A stretch of DNA of 64,000 bases from assembly GCF_000379605.1 (NCBI RefSeq), contig NZ_KB902624.1, forward strand, positions 62,001-126,000. Direction: 5' to 3'. Positions 34,495 to 43,994 of this stretch are shown here, piece by piece. The translations under genes and the position numbers were made by a program. The notes below the pieces were generated by a model. That model was not told where the DNA came from. It saw only the letters and a program-made list of their open reading frames with translations, and made no database searches. Source of the DNA: Rhizobium giardinii bv. giardinii H152. Its GTDB lineage: Bacteria > Pseudomonadota > Alphaproteobacteria > Rhizobiales > Rhizobiaceae. The number at the start of each line of letters is the position of its first letter. Within the stretch, counting starts at the first letter, position 1.

Positions 34495-36384
34495 TTACGG
34501 CGAAGCACACTCCGGCAGGCGCAGCGGCTTCTTGATCTTCGCGAGCTCTTCGGCCTTGGCGCAATCAGGAAAGCCGACGAGCCGCATGGTTGCGATCAAC
34601 CGCTGGCGCTCCACTTCATTGAATGCGGGAATATTGACAAATCCCTCGACGGTCATATTGGGAAACCGCCTGAGTGCGTCCGTTACTGAGACCTTCGCCT
34701 CTTCATTTCGGCCAAGAGCCGCAAGCGCGCCAGAACGCATCACCCAGTGTTTCCGTCCATAGTTTTCCGGCGTCAAGCGGTCCAGCATCCGCAGGGCATC
34801 CTCATACCGGCCCGCCATGAAGTAGGCCTGAGTGAAAATCCTGGCACTCCACATCGGGAAACCGGGGTTGAGGCTGACCGCCTTGTCGACCAGTTCCGCG
34901 GTGCGCTCAGGCTCGCCGAAAGTCGAGGCCCAATCGATATAGAAGGTCAGAACTTCGAACTGACCGGGAGCGAGGCGCAGTGCGGTATCGAACTCTGCCT
35001 TGGCGCGCTCGAATTCGCCCCTGTCACCTAAAAGCATAGCATAAACAGCATGCGCCTCGGCATCGCTCGGGTCGAGCCGGACGGCGCGCTCGGCAGCCTC
35101 GGCAGAGAGAGCCCGGTTCTTGTCGGGTTCAACCCCAAAACCGGTCAAGACGCCATGGGAATGGCTAAGTTCTACCCAGGCACGGGCAAGGCCGGGGTCC
35201 AGTTCGACCGCGCGGGTGAGCAGTCTGACGGCCTCCTCGACATCCGCCTGATTGACTTGCTCGAGTTTTTCGGTGCCGAGCAGATAAAGTTCGTAGGCAT
35301 TGAGATTCTCGGGCGGCTTTCGGTGGGCGGTGATGCGGCCCGCCTCCTGGACCAAGCCTGCGCCGCCGCCGAGACGGTTCGAAATCTGCTCGGAAATTTC
35401 GATCTGGATTGCGAACAAGTCCTCGTCCGGCCGGTCCCAGCGCTGCGACCAAAGATGTTTGCCCGTTTTGGCATCGATGAGCTGCGCCGTAATTCTTACG
35501 CGGTCAGACTGGCGCTGGATGGAACCCTCGACCACAAATCCTGCGCCAAGTGCCTTACCTGCCTCACTCGGCAGGGCTGGTTTGTCCCGGTATTGTTCAG
35601 TCGAATTACGGGCGATCACATGGAATTCAGGGAACCCCGCCAGATCGGTGATTATGTCCTCAGTGAGGCCATCGGCGAGGCGTCCGGTCGCCGCGTCGCC
35701 GCCATAGTTGTTGAACGGCAGCACTGCTACCAACGGTTTTCCGCTTATGGTCGCGGTCGGCCAAAATTGCCAGGCCGTCCCGACCAAAACCAGAACAAGG
35801 ACGGACACGGCTGCTGCTGCCCAAACCCAGCGCGGAGGCAATGACCGCGCCGGTTGGCGTCGGGCTTGTCCCTCATGGATGACGCGGAAGGCCTGCACCG
35901 GTTCGGCGATATTCTTCACCTTCTGCTCGCCCATCGGCTCGAAGCCGAAAGCCAGCTTCTTCTCAACCTCTTTGGCGACCTTTCCCGAAACATAGATGCC
36001 GCCCGGATCTGCCAGCTGCTGAAGCCTGGCCGCGACATTGACGCCCTCGCCATACCGGTCCTCGCCCTCGACGATCACCTCGCCGAGATTGATCCCGATC
36101 CTGACACGGATCCGTTGGTCCTCGAAAACGGCGGCATTCCGCTCCGCCAGCCCGCGCTGCAGCGAGACGGCGCATTCCACGGCGTCCACCACGCTGCCAA
36201 ATTCGGCGAGCATCCCGTCCCCCATAAGCTTGAAAATCTGACCGTGATGCCGAGCAATCTCCGGCTCAAACAGTTCCTTGTGTCCGGCACGAAGGCGCTC
36301 GAATGTGCCAGCCTCGTCGCGCTCCATCAGCGCGGAATAGCCCACGACATCAGCAGAGAGGATGGCGGAAAGCTTGCGGTCCAT
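34495..36384 (-). CDS. Class III adenylate/guanylate cyclase with TPR repeats
   Basis: A 629-residue membrane-anchored signalling enzyme that makes cyclic nucleotide. The catalytic domain covers residues 1-170, with metal-binding aspartates in SADVVGYSALM (D11) and LMGDGMLAEF (D56) and the region YGEGVNVAARLQQLADPGG. One transmembrane helix follows near residue 187-208 (WAAAAVSVLVLVLVGTAW). The periplasmic or distal part starts with a TolB-like segment (PLVAVLPFNNYGGD) and ends in tetratricopeptide repeats (about 370-600). This layout is abundant in rhizobia, whose genomes carry many such cyclases. The input signal is unknown. Confidence 0.88.
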   Translation of the reverse strand: MDRKLSAILSADVVGYSALMERDEAGTFERLRAGHKELFEPEIARHHGQIFKLMGDGMLAEFGSVVDAVECAVSLQRGLAERNAAVFEDQRIRVRIGINLGEVIVEGEDRYGEGVNVAARLQQLADPGGIYVSGKVAKEVEKKLAFGFEPMGEQKVKNIAEPVQAFRVIHEGQARRQPARSLPPRWVWAAAAVSVLVLVLVGTAWQFWPTATISGKPLVAVLPFNNYGGDAATGRLADGLTEDIITDLAGFPEFHVIARNSTEQYRDKPALPSEAGKALGAGFVVEGSIQRQSDRVRITAQLIDAKTGKHLWSQRWDRPDEDLFAIQIEISEQISNRLGGGAGLVQEAGRITAHRKPPENLNAYELYLLGTEKLEQVNQADVEEAVRLLTRAVELDPGLARAWVELSHSHGVLTGFGVEPDKNRALSAEAAERAVRLDPSDAEAHAVYAMLLGDRGEFERAKAEFDTALRLAPGQFEVLTFYIDWASTFGEPERTAELVDKAVSLNPGFPMWSARIFTQAYFMAGRYEDALRMLDRLTPENYGRKHWVMRSGALAALGRNEEAKVSVTDALRRFPNMTVEGFVNIPAFNEVERQRLIATMRLVGFPDCAKAEELAKIKKPLRLPECASP

Positions 36385-36828
36385 TGGTTCGGCCTCACCC
36401 CCACCGGATTATAGGACTGGTCGCACTTAAATGAAACGACAGTCCTCAACAGCGCTTCAGGGGAACCCGCGTTCCATCCAACACTTCTACGCAACGCCCC
36501 GGGCAGTCCCCCGGTGTGGAATGCCCACGTGTGTTCGAGTGTACGTGCGCCTCCCACAAGTCATTTGCAATGTTAAGATGGGACGTCGAATGCATCCCCA
36601 GGGACCAGTATGGCCGGGTGTCCCACTGGAACATCCTAGCCGCCTTCGCAGCATCGGACATGATCGATGGACGTCGTGAACTCGCCCGCATGCGCTACGC
36701 CATAATGGCCTTTCAAGGCGTTGACGACTGCGGTGCCGGCCCGCACGCCCTGGTGATTGGGTGCAACCCTTCAGCACGCGGATGGGGTGACGGACGACCC
36801 AGCGCCGCTCTGGTGGAAGAGCTTGAGG
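36385..36828. other. Intergenic region without recognised genes
   Basis: About 440 bases between the cyclase start and the end of the leftward conserved unknown. Both strands have open frames, but they overlap each other and are rich in cysteine, arginine and glycine without motifs. The cyclase promoter should lie near 36385-36450. Confidence 0.4.
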
Positions 36829-37335
36829 TCATACGCATCGACTGTCATACGCCCACTGGAGGAGCGCCTGACGCTGTCGTGGACGGCAACGCCAGTTGTG
36901 CGGCTCGCAGTGGCGGCGTAGCTGCGACAGATGGCGCCGCATGGCCTTCCACCGTCCTATCTGGCGTTTGTCCTCGCCTGCTAACCGACGGCCAAGAAAG
37001 TAGCGGCAGTACCATTGGAACCAGCCGCGGGGATCGTCCGGATGGATCCAGCCGTTGGCTCGCCACACGCTCAGCGGTTGGCTGGCATCGACACCGAAAA
37101 AGTTCAATGCGGGATCGCGATCCGATGAAAACCTGGCCTCGGCGAACCACTCGGCCGGAAATTCATCCGCGCAGTCGGTCATGTACTTGCCGCCAAAAAC
37201 TCCGAGCGTCAGCATTTCGGTCGGCGTCAACTCCGGTGTGAAGCCGGCGTCGAAGTTTTGCCCTACGGGCGCTGTCAAGGCATATCGGTAGCCCTGCTGC
37301 ATCCGGTCGTTCACTTCCACCCATGAAACAGACAA
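36829..37335 (-). CDS. Conserved protein of unknown function
   Basis: A 168-residue protein that reads as a genuine, well-conserved family, although I know no function. Notable stretches are WVEVNDRMQQGYRYALTAPV, ELTPTEMLTLGVFGGKYMTD and SVWRANGWIHPDDPRGWFQW, followed by a basic, arginine-rich end with cysteines (HCEPHNWRCRPRQRQALLQW). The aromatic and charged pattern suggests a compact cytoplasmic protein, possibly nucleic-acid binding. It stands alone. Confidence 0.75.
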   Translation of the reverse strand: MSVSWVEVNDRMQQGYRYALTAPVGQNFDAGFTPELTPTEMLTLGVFGGKYMTDCADEFPAEWFAEARFSSDRDPALNFFGVDASQPLSVWRANGWIHPDDPRGWFQWYCRYFLGRRLAGEDKRQIGRWKAMRRHLSQLRRHCEPHNWRCRPRQRQALLQWAYDSRCV

Positions 37336-37838
37336 GATCGAACCTCCTGGCGCATTGTGTTAGCGCGCGCCCATCTGTGGGATTCAAGGCGGTCATTCAT
37401 CGTTCGAATGCTCAGTGCCATTTCGTATTTTGGGTGGGCATAGCTGCATTCCTTTCAATGATAAGCTTCCGCTATTTCCGACATGCTTCGTCGTGGAGTA
37501 GGATAATATAAGCCTTTCGGCGACAGTGGTAACGATGATCATCTCCAGCACCGTGCACCAATCTACCGAACATTAAACTATACTCTGCGATCGCGGTGTC
37601 ACGATGGATCATACGAGAATCCATCGTTGGGCGAGCATTATGCATCTGAGCTGGAAAAGCGCTTGCCTGCTGTCGCCGTTCCGGCTCGCTCTGGTGAAGA
37701 AAGGTAGTGAAATGTCCCACGTTGGGGTCATGTACCTGTGTTAGCCGGCCGCCTTTGACGAGGTTTCTGTTGCCTAACCCAATAGAGGTGACGTCTCACC
37801 TTGGCATGCGTTCTCTTTCGCAAGAGCCTTTCCAGAAA
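37336..37838. other. Intergenic region without recognised genes
   Basis: About 500 bases, lower in GC than the neighbours around 37440-37580. Short frames on both strands show no motifs. The promoter for the conserved unknown gene should lie close to 37340-37420. Confidence 0.4.
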
Positions 37839-38510
37839 TCATCTGGCCGCCATACTTGCGACCAGGTCGCTAAACCGCTCACCCTGAATGCCGACGTGGT
37901 CCCGAAGCAGTCGGCGGGCTTCCTCTCCGTCGCCGGCAAAAATTGCATCAACGATGGCGCAATGTTCCGAAAAAGATGTCGACAGGCGGTTGCGCACGCG
38001 CAACTGGAGGCGTCGATAAGGCCGAAGGCGTCGATGCAGTTGCACGCATTGCTCCTCAAGGAAATCGCTTCGGCTCGCCGAATAGATGGCCTTGTGGAAC
38101 TCCTCGTTCGCGTAATAATAGGCGTCGCTATCACCGGCACCGGCTGATTGCTCGCACCGGCTGTGGGTGGTCGCGATCGCTTCTCGAGAGGCCTCGTCAA
38201 GCCTTCGTGCGGCGAGCGACCCGGCGAGGCCCTCTAGTTCCGCCATGACCTCGAACATCTGATAGACACGGTGCGGCCCGGGATCGATAACGACGGCACC
38301 TCTCCGCGGGCGAATTTCGATGAGACCGATCGCGTCGAGTTGCATAAGCGCCTCGCGCACCGGGGTGCGGGAGACACCGAACCGCGTGGCAAGCACCACT
38401 TCATCGAGCCTTTCACCGGGAGAGAACTCGTTGGAAAGAATTGCGGTTTCAATCTCATCCCGAAGCCATCGGCCGACATTCTCGGACATTCTTTCACTTT
38501 CATAATGCAT
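37839..38510 (-). CDS. matR: GntR-family regulator of malonate metabolism
   Basis: A 223-residue repressor or activator of the FadR/FCD subgroup. The winged helix-turn-helix is at the N-terminus (ERLDEVVLATRFGVSRTPVR, then EALMQLDAIGLIEIRPRRGA), and the C-terminal two-thirds is the all-helical FCD ligand domain with metal-site-type residues in EEFHKAIYSASRSDF and SEHCAIVDAIFAGD. It is divergent from matABC, which defines it as MatR; its ligand is expected to be malonate. The start at 38510 is taken; ATG 38489 is equally possible. Confidence 0.87.
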   Translation of the reverse strand: MHYESERMSENVGRWLRDEIETAILSNEFSPGERLDEVVLATRFGVSRTPVREALMQLDAIGLIEIRPRRGAVVIDPGPHRVYQMFEVMAELEGLAGSLAARRLDEASREAIATTHSRCEQSAGAGDSDAYYYANEEFHKAIYSASRSDFLEEQCVQLHRRLRPYRRLQLRVRNRLSTSFSEHCAIVDAIFAGDGEEARRLLRDHVGIQGERFSDLVASMAAR

Positions 38511-38519
38511 AACTGTTAA

Positions 38520-38554
38520 TCTTGTATACACAGAGATTGACCTCGTGTACGAAG
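38520..38554. promoter_or_regulatory. Candidate MatR operators between matR and matA
   Basis: Two similar imperfect palindromes lie in the divergent promoter region: TCTTGTATACACAGA at 38520-38534 and CTCGTGTACGAAG at 38542-38554. Both share a core of the form TYGTRTAC, and their centres are about 22 bases apart, two helical turns, so two dimers could bind the same DNA face. Short palindromes of this kind are usual for FadR-type GntR regulators. Confidence 0.6.
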
Positions 38555-38651
38555 AGTGGCATTCTACATACTACAGGCGAAAGCCGACGAGGGGAAGCAG
38601 CCGTCGAACGGTTTGCGCGGCCCGACCGCTAGAAGAGAGGAGAAATAGCAA

Positions 38652-40076
38652 TTGTCTGAGGCTTCCTTCTTCACCGACATGCTTCAGAGCATCACAGATC
38701 GCGGACGCCAGCTTCTGTTTTCCGGCTCGCGCGCCACGCAGGTCGCGGCCAAGGCCGATCTCCAGACGCTTTGTGAAATGCTGCTGTCGAGCCGGGGCGA
38801 AGCTTCGGGCATGGCCCTTGCTGCCGAGATACTCGATCGCTGGGGAGCGCTCGAAAGCGACGGCGCTCAGACATTTCTCCATATGCTTCATGAAAAGTTC
38901 GGAGCCGATACGACCCTACTCGACAAGGCGATTGAAAATTACCGCACTGACAAAGGCTCTGCGGCAATCATTGCTCTCCATCAGGCAGCGGAACCGCGTC
39001 GGCAGGAACTCCTGCGCCGCCTAAATCACGCGCCGAACGGCACTGCCAAACTCGTCCGGATGCGGCAACAGCTTCTTTCTTCCAAAGACCAATCCGACGG
39101 ATATCACGCGCTTGACGCCGACTTTACACATCTATTCAGTTCCTGGTTTAATCGCGGCTTCCTTACGCTGCGACCCATCGACTGGTCGACGCCTGCTTAC
39201 ATCCTCGAAAAGATCATCAAGTACGAGGCTGTGCACGAGATAGCCGGCTGGGAGGAGTTGCGCCGTCGTTTAGCGCCGGCCGACCGCCGATGCTTTGCCT
39301 TTTTCCACCCGCGTCTGGCGGACGAGCCGCTCGTGTTCGTCGAGGTGGCGCTCACGCGTTCCGTGCCGAGCGCGATCGGAGATGTACTCGACGAGGGCAG
39401 GCAGCAGATCACTGCCGACGAGGCGACGACGGCCGTCTTCTATTCGATCTCCAACTGTCAGGATGGCTTGCGCGGAATCTCGTTCGGCAATTTCCTGATC
39501 AAGCAGGTCGTGGATGACCTGCGCAGAGACCTGCCGGGCCTGAAGAATTTCGTCACGCTTTCGCCCGTTCCAGGCTTTGCCCGTTGGCTTGCCAAGGTGC
39601 GCGCTTCGGCCACCCATCAGTTCCTGCCGGAAGCGATTCGCGAAACGCTGACGTGGCTGGACGATCCGAACTGGCCCGACAACGAACATGCTGCGAGCGA
39701 AGTGGAGCGCGTGTTGCTGCCTCTTGCGGCGCGTTATTTCCTGATCGAACGGACGCCGGAGGGCCGTCCCCTCGATCCTGTCGCCCGCTTCCATCTTGGC
39801 AACGGCGCTCGACTTGAAAGACTGAACTTTCTCGGCGACCGCTCGACAAAGGCCCTGCAGCAGGCACAGGGCATGATGGTCAACTATCTTTACAAGCTCG
39901 ACGACATCGTGGCCAACCACGAGGCTCTGGCGCAGCGGGGTGAAGTGATTGCCTCGCCGGCGGTCAGGAACTTGCTCAACCAGAACGATGAAAGCCACCG
40001 CGGTGGCAATGGCCGACAAGGCTCCCGGCCATTCACACAAATAATGAACTCAACGCTTGGAGGAGGGCGAAAGTGA
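38652..40076 (+). CDS. matA: Malonyl-CoA decarboxylase
   Basis: A 474-residue enzyme that converts malonyl-CoA to acetyl-CoA and carbon dioxide. The N-terminal half is helical (ITDRGRQLLFSGSRATQVAA), and the catalytic half has RRCFAFFHPRLADEPLVFVE, VFYSISNCQDGLRGISFGNF and KNFVTLSPVPGFARWL, which are characteristic of the family. The start is a TTG with GAGAGGAG ten bases upstream. A histidine-bearing C-terminal part (ARFHLGNGARLERLNFLGDR) carries catalytic residues in relatives. Its stop overlaps the matB start (GTGA). Confidence 0.92.
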   Translation: MSEASFFTDMLQSITDRGRQLLFSGSRATQVAAKADLQTLCEMLLSSRGEASGMALAAEILDRWGALESDGAQTFLHMLHEKFGADTTLLDKAIENYRTDKGSAAIIALHQAAEPRRQELLRRLNHAPNGTAKLVRMRQQLLSSKDQSDGYHALDADFTHLFSSWFNRGFLTLRPIDWSTPAYILEKIIKYEAVHEIAGWEELRRRLAPADRRCFAFFHPRLADEPLVFVEVALTRSVPSAIGDVLDEGRQQITADEATTAVFYSISNCQDGLRGISFGNFLIKQVVDDLRRDLPGLKNFVTLSPVPGFARWLAKVRASATHQFLPEAIRETLTWLDDPNWPDNEHAASEVERVLLPLAARYFLIERTPEGRPLDPVARFHLGNGARLERLNFLGDRSTKALQQAQGMMVNYLYKLDDIVANHEALAQRGEVIASPAVRNLLNQNDESHRGGNGRQGSRPFTQIMNSTLGGGRK

Positions 40077-41587
40077 GCAACCATCTTTTCGACGCCATAA
40101 GGAGCGCCGCGCCCGGGCACGCACCGTTCATCCGAATTGATAGCACGGGTACATTGACATACGATGACGCGCTCGCACTTTCTGGCCGCATTGCCGGCGC
40201 GATGGACACACTCGGCGTTCGCCCAGGAGACCGAGTAGCCGTGCAAGTCGAGAAAAGTGCCGAGGCATTGATCCTCTATCTCGCCTGTCTTCGAAGCGGC
40301 GCCGTCTACCTGCCGCTCAACACCGCCTATACGCTGGCTGAACTCGATTACTTTATCGGCGATGCCGAGCCGCGTCTGGTGGTTGTCGCGTCGAACGCTC
40401 GAGGGGGTGTCGAGGAAATCGCCAAGCCTCGCGGCGCCATCGTTGAAACGCTCGACGCTGATGGCAGCGGCTCGTTGCTTGATCTTGCCCGCGATGAACC
40501 GGCCGACTTTGTCGATGCCTCGCGCTCCGCCGATGATCTGGCTGCGATCCTCTACACGTCAGGAACGACGGGACGCTCCAAGGGGGCGATGCTCACGCAT
40601 GGGAACCTGCTCTCGAACGCCCTCACCTTGCGCGACTATTGGCGCGTCACCGCCGATGATCGACTGATCCATGCCTTGCCGATATTTCACACGCATGGGC
40701 TGTTCGTCGCCACGAATGTCACGCTGCTTGCTGGCGCCTCGATGTTCCTTCTGTCGAAATTCGACGCCGACGAGGTGATTTCACTGATGCCGCAGGCAAC
40801 GATGCTGATGGGCGTTCCTACATTTTACGTGCGGCTGCTGCAAAGCGCGCGCCTCGACCGGGAGGCGGTCGCCAACATCCGCCTCTTCATTTCCGGTTCG
40901 GCTCCACTGCTTGCAGAAACACATGCCGAGTTCCAGGCCCGCACCGGTCATGCGATCCTTGAACGCTATGGCATGACGGAGACCAACATGAATACGTCGA
41001 ACCCCTATGACGGCAATCGGCTCGCCGGAACTGTGGGTTTCCCGCTACCGGGCGTGACAGTGCGCGTGACCGATCCCGCAACCGGGCTCCTGCTGCCGGC
41101 TGAAGAGACCGGCATGATCGAGATCAAGGGACCGAACGTCTTCAAGGGCTATTGGCGCATGCCGGAAAAGACCGCGGCCGAATTCACCGCCGACGGTTTC
41201 TTCATCAGCGGCGACCTCGGCAAGATCGACCGGGACGGCTATGTGCACATCGTCGGTCGCGGAAAGGATCTGGTGATTTCGGGTGGATACAACATCTATC
41301 CGAAAGAGGTCGAGGGCGAGATCGACCGGATTGAGGGTGTGGTTGAGAGCGCTGTGATCGGTGTGCCGCATCCCGATTTCGGAGAAGGCGTAACGGCCGT
41401 CGTTGTGCGCAAGCCCGGCGCCGTCCTGGATGAAAAGGCCATAGTCAGCGCCCTTCAGGATCGTCTCGCGCGCTACAAACAACCCAAGCGTATTGTCTTC
41501 ACAGAGGACTTGCCGCGCAACACCATGGGTAAGGTTCAGAAAAACATCCTGCGGCAGCAATACGCCGATCTATACGCCAGGCCGTAG
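40073..41587 (+). CDS. matB: Malonyl-CoA synthetase
   Basis: A 504-residue adenylate-forming enzyme that makes malonyl-CoA from malonate, CoA and ATP. The phosphate loop is LYTSGTTGRSKGAMLTHGNL, and further core motifs are ILERYGMTETNMNTSNPYDG, GFFISGDLGKIDRDGYVHIV and the hinge with GRGKDLVISGGYNIYPKEVE. The catalytic lysine is in PRNTMGKVQKN near the C-terminus. The start is a GTG overlapping the matA stop by four bases with AGGAGGGCGAA before it. Length and neighbours match MatB of rhizobia. Confidence 0.93.
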   Translation: MSNHLFDAIRSAAPGHAPFIRIDSTGTLTYDDALALSGRIAGAMDTLGVRPGDRVAVQVEKSAEALILYLACLRSGAVYLPLNTAYTLAELDYFIGDAEPRLVVVASNARGGVEEIAKPRGAIVETLDADGSGSLLDLARDEPADFVDASRSADDLAAILYTSGTTGRSKGAMLTHGNLLSNALTLRDYWRVTADDRLIHALPIFHTHGLFVATNVTLLAGASMFLLSKFDADEVISLMPQATMLMGVPTFYVRLLQSARLDREAVANIRLFISGSAPLLAETHAEFQARTGHAILERYGMTETNMNTSNPYDGNRLAGTVGFPLPGVTVRVTDPATGLLLPAEETGMIEIKGPNVFKGYWRMPEKTAAEFTADGFFISGDLGKIDRDGYVHIVGRGKDLVISGGYNIYPKEVEGEIDRIEGVVESAVIGVPHPDFGEGVTAVVVRKPGAVLDEKAIVSALQDRLARYKQPKRIVFTEDLPRNTMGKVQKNILRQQYADLYARP

Positions 41588-41684
41588 AGGCAACCGCGCT
41601 CTCTGGGAGGAGAGTGCGTCGGCATCCCGCATCAATCTTGGAAACACCAACTGCGGCGCTGGAGGCGTCGGAGGGAGGGGAATC

Positions 41685-43031
41685 ATGGGTATCGAATTAC
41701 TGTCCATTGGGCTGCTCGTTGCTATGTTCATCATCGCAACGATTCAGCCAATCAACATGGGTGCATTGGCGTTTGCCGGGGCATTCGTCCTCGGTTCCGT
41801 GATCCTCGGGATGAAAACCAGCGATATCTTTGCCGGCTTTCCGAGTGATCTGTTCTTGACGCTTGTTGCCGTCACCTACCTCTTCGCCATCGCGCAGATC
41901 AACGGCACGATTGACTGGCTCGTGGAAGGCGCGGTCCGCGTCGTTCGCGGGCGAATCGGCTTGATTCCGTGGGTCATGTTCCTCGTCGCCGCTGTCATCA
42001 CCGGTTTCGGGGCGTTAGGCCCTGCTGCGGTCGCCATCCTCGCACCCGTGGCGTTGAGCTTTGCCGTGCAGTACCGGATCCACCCGGTCATGATGGGTCT
42101 GATGGTGATACATGGTGCGCAGGCCGGCGGTTTTTCGCCCATCAGCGTCTATGGTGGAATCACCAACCAGATCGTTGCGAAGGCCGGTCTGCCTTTCGCT
42201 CCAACGTCGTTGTTTCTCTCCAGCTTCTTCTTCAACCTGGCGATCGCCGTGCTGGTGTTTTTCGTCTTTGGCGGCGCACGCGCGATGAAACAGCAATTGA
42301 CATCGTCCGGTCCCTTGCCTGAACTGCATCCCGAAGGCGTTTCGGCATCGATCAGAGGCCATGGCGGTACGCCTGCCAAGCCCATCAGAGAGCATGCCTT
42401 TGGCACTGCGGCTGACACCGCAAAAGCGTTGGGCCTGAACAACCAGAGAGTTACCACCCTGATCGGTTTGACAGCGCTCGGCATCGGCGCCCTGATTTTC
42501 AAGTTCAACGTTGGTCTCGTCGCCATGACCGTGGCTGTCGCCCTCGCGCTGCTGTCGCCGACCACCCAGAAGGCAGCAATCGACAAGGTCAGCTGGTCGA
42601 CCGTGCTGCTGATCGCAGGGATCATCACCTATGTCGGCGTGATGGAGAAAGCTGGTACGGTCGACTATGTAGCAAACGGTATATCCAGCCTCGGCATGCC
42701 GCTCCTGGTCGCTCTCCTGCTCTGCTTTACGGGTGCTATCGTTTCAGCATTCGCATCCTCGACCGCGCTGCTCGGTGCAATTATCCCTCTGGCTGTGCCG
42801 TTTCTCTTGCAAGGACACATCAGCGCCATCGGTGTGGTAGCGGCAATCGCTATCTCGACGACGATCGTTGATACCAGCCCATTTTCCACTAATGGTGCAC
42901 TTGTGGTCGCCAATGCGCCGGATGACAAGAGAGAGCAGGTGCTACGGCAGTTGCTGATCTACAGCGCCCTGATCGCCATCGTCGGCCCGATCGTTGCTTG
43001 GCTGGTGTTCGTCGTGCCTGGTCTGATCTGA
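41685..43031 (+). CDS. matC: Malonate/dicarboxylate carrier MatC
   Basis: A 448-residue inner-membrane transporter that imports malonate for MatB and MatA. About eleven hydrophobic segments are visible, with a cytoplasmic loop around residues 190-250. The N-terminal part (TIQPINMGALAFAGAFVLGS and IFAGFPSDLFLTLVAVTYLF) corresponds to the MatC N-domain, and ISTTIVDTSPFSTNGALVVA near the C-terminus contains the family's conserved polar motif. The start at 41685 has GGAGGGAGGGG upstream; open sequence before it is not membrane-like. Confidence 0.92.
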   Translation: MGIELLSIGLLVAMFIIATIQPINMGALAFAGAFVLGSVILGMKTSDIFAGFPSDLFLTLVAVTYLFAIAQINGTIDWLVEGAVRVVRGRIGLIPWVMFLVAAVITGFGALGPAAVAILAPVALSFAVQYRIHPVMMGLMVIHGAQAGGFSPISVYGGITNQIVAKAGLPFAPTSLFLSSFFFNLAIAVLVFFVFGGARAMKQQLTSSGPLPELHPEGVSASIRGHGGTPAKPIREHAFGTAADTAKALGLNNQRVTTLIGLTALGIGALIFKFNVGLVAMTVAVALALLSPTTQKAAIDKVSWSTVLLIAGIITYVGVMEKAGTVDYVANGISSLGMPLLVALLLCFTGAIVSAFASSTALLGAIIPLAVPFLLQGHISAIGVVAAIAISTTIVDTSPFSTNGALVVANAPDDKREQVLRQLLIYSALIAIVGPIVAWLVFVVPGLI

Positions 43032-43545
43032 CGGCGGGCTGCCGTTGCAAATGAAGTGTGTAGGAACTGTTTTGACACGCTTGCGATTCGCCTGAGCTGT
43101 TGGGTTTTTCCGTCTGTTTTCTGTGAAAGCCAATGCCCAGGGCATCTCCAGGGGCGGCGAGACAAGGGTATTGCTCGGAACGTTTCTACCCCACGGCCGA
43201 GGTCGATCCACGGCGAGGGGTGAATTCTGGAATCCGGTGTAAAATCGGCGCAGAATGCGGCACGTTTTCGGAATTACCCCCGCCCAGGCGAACATCGGCG
43301 CCTCGGCGATCAGGGCTCGGTGAGGACCGCGATGGACCTCTTCCGGCTTCCTATATTGGCACTAGACTGGAACGCTGCCGGCATAAGGTGCATATCTCGT
43401 GCTTTCGGCCACTGCGGGTGGCGTCTGCGAGGAATGTTGCCTCACCCTGGCACAACCACGTGCAGCGACCAAGTAGTCAGGCAATGGCGATTCTAGCTGG
43501 AAATCCGCTGATTTTGGATTGGAGGAGGATCATTGACTTCGCCGC
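43032..43545. other. Intergenic region after matC without recognised genes
   Basis: About 510 bases. A plus-strand frame at 43133-43558 and a minus-strand frame at 42942-43295 overlap each other and show no motifs. No clear matC terminator was found. A short plus-strand piece near 43265 (FGITPAQANIGASAIRAR) could be a relic but could not be assigned. Confidence 0.4.
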
Positions 43546-43683
43546 CTACTGGATCTGATCCGTCAAAGAGGGAGGCTCGATGCCACTAACGGAGATTGGT
43601 CTGTAGAAACCATTGTAGACGAGGAGCAAGGCCGCCAAAAAGAAGGCTGTGATCATGATAAGCAGGACATACCGCGCGGACAT
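43546..43683 (-). CDS. Small single-pass membrane protein (45 residues)
   Basis: ATG 43683 opens a 45-codon frame that reads MSARYVLLIMITAFFLAALL and LVYNGFYRPISVSG before a short acidic end. One hydrophobic helix covers about residues 5-22, with a basic residue before it, so the N-terminus should face the cytoplasm. A GAGGAACTGGA sequence upstream fits a ribosome site, and an in-frame stop four codons before the ATG fixes the start. The preceding small gene overlaps it by 31 bases. No family is recognised. Confidence 0.5.
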   Translation of the reverse strand: MSARYVLLIMITAFFLAALLLVYNGFYRPISVSGIEPPSLTDQIQ

Positions 43684-43994
43684 TCCAGTTCCTCAGGCGC
43701 CGCCTTCGAGCGGACTTTCGCGCAGGTCTGCGGGAGCGCCCCACGAGTCTGCGCACGCAGCGGACGACGGCCCAATTCTCTCGCACCGGCGTCAGACATG
43801 GCTGCCTCAATCTGGGGGAACGGGTGGCCTACGCATTGATAGAAGTCCCATTCCTGCTGGGATAGCGCCGACCCAAGACGAAGAACGACCGTACTGGGTA
43901 CGGGTGGCGAGGTAACACCCCCTTCGACGAGCACCTGGATCCTCAATTGATCGTTCCTGTCAAATTTCCAATGTGGGCGCTCCGGTTGTTCCAC
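43653..43994 (-). CDS. Small hypothetical protein
   Basis: A 113-residue protein from a GTG start with a near-perfect AGGAGG ribosome site six bases upstream. The first 75 residues look genuine (HWKFDRNDQLRIQVLVEGGV, then LRLGSALSQQEWDFYQCVGH); the last 35 are basic and cysteine-bearing and less convincing. No family is recognised. It overlaps the next small membrane-protein gene. A hairpin (TGCCCGCGG at 44042, CCGCGGGCA to 44069) lies about 50 bases upstream in the presumed leader. Confidence 0.5.
   Translation of the reverse strand: MEQPERPHWKFDRNDQLRIQVLVEGGVTSPPVPSTVVLRLGSALSQQEWDFYQCVGHPFPQIEAAMSDAGARELGRRPLRAQTRGALPQTCAKVRSKAAPEELECPRGMSCLS

Noticed and set aside
36516..37241. A 241-codon plus-strand frame opposite the conserved unknown gene
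   Set aside because: Its second half is antisense to the 168-residue protein and the first half is cysteine- and arginine-rich without motifs.
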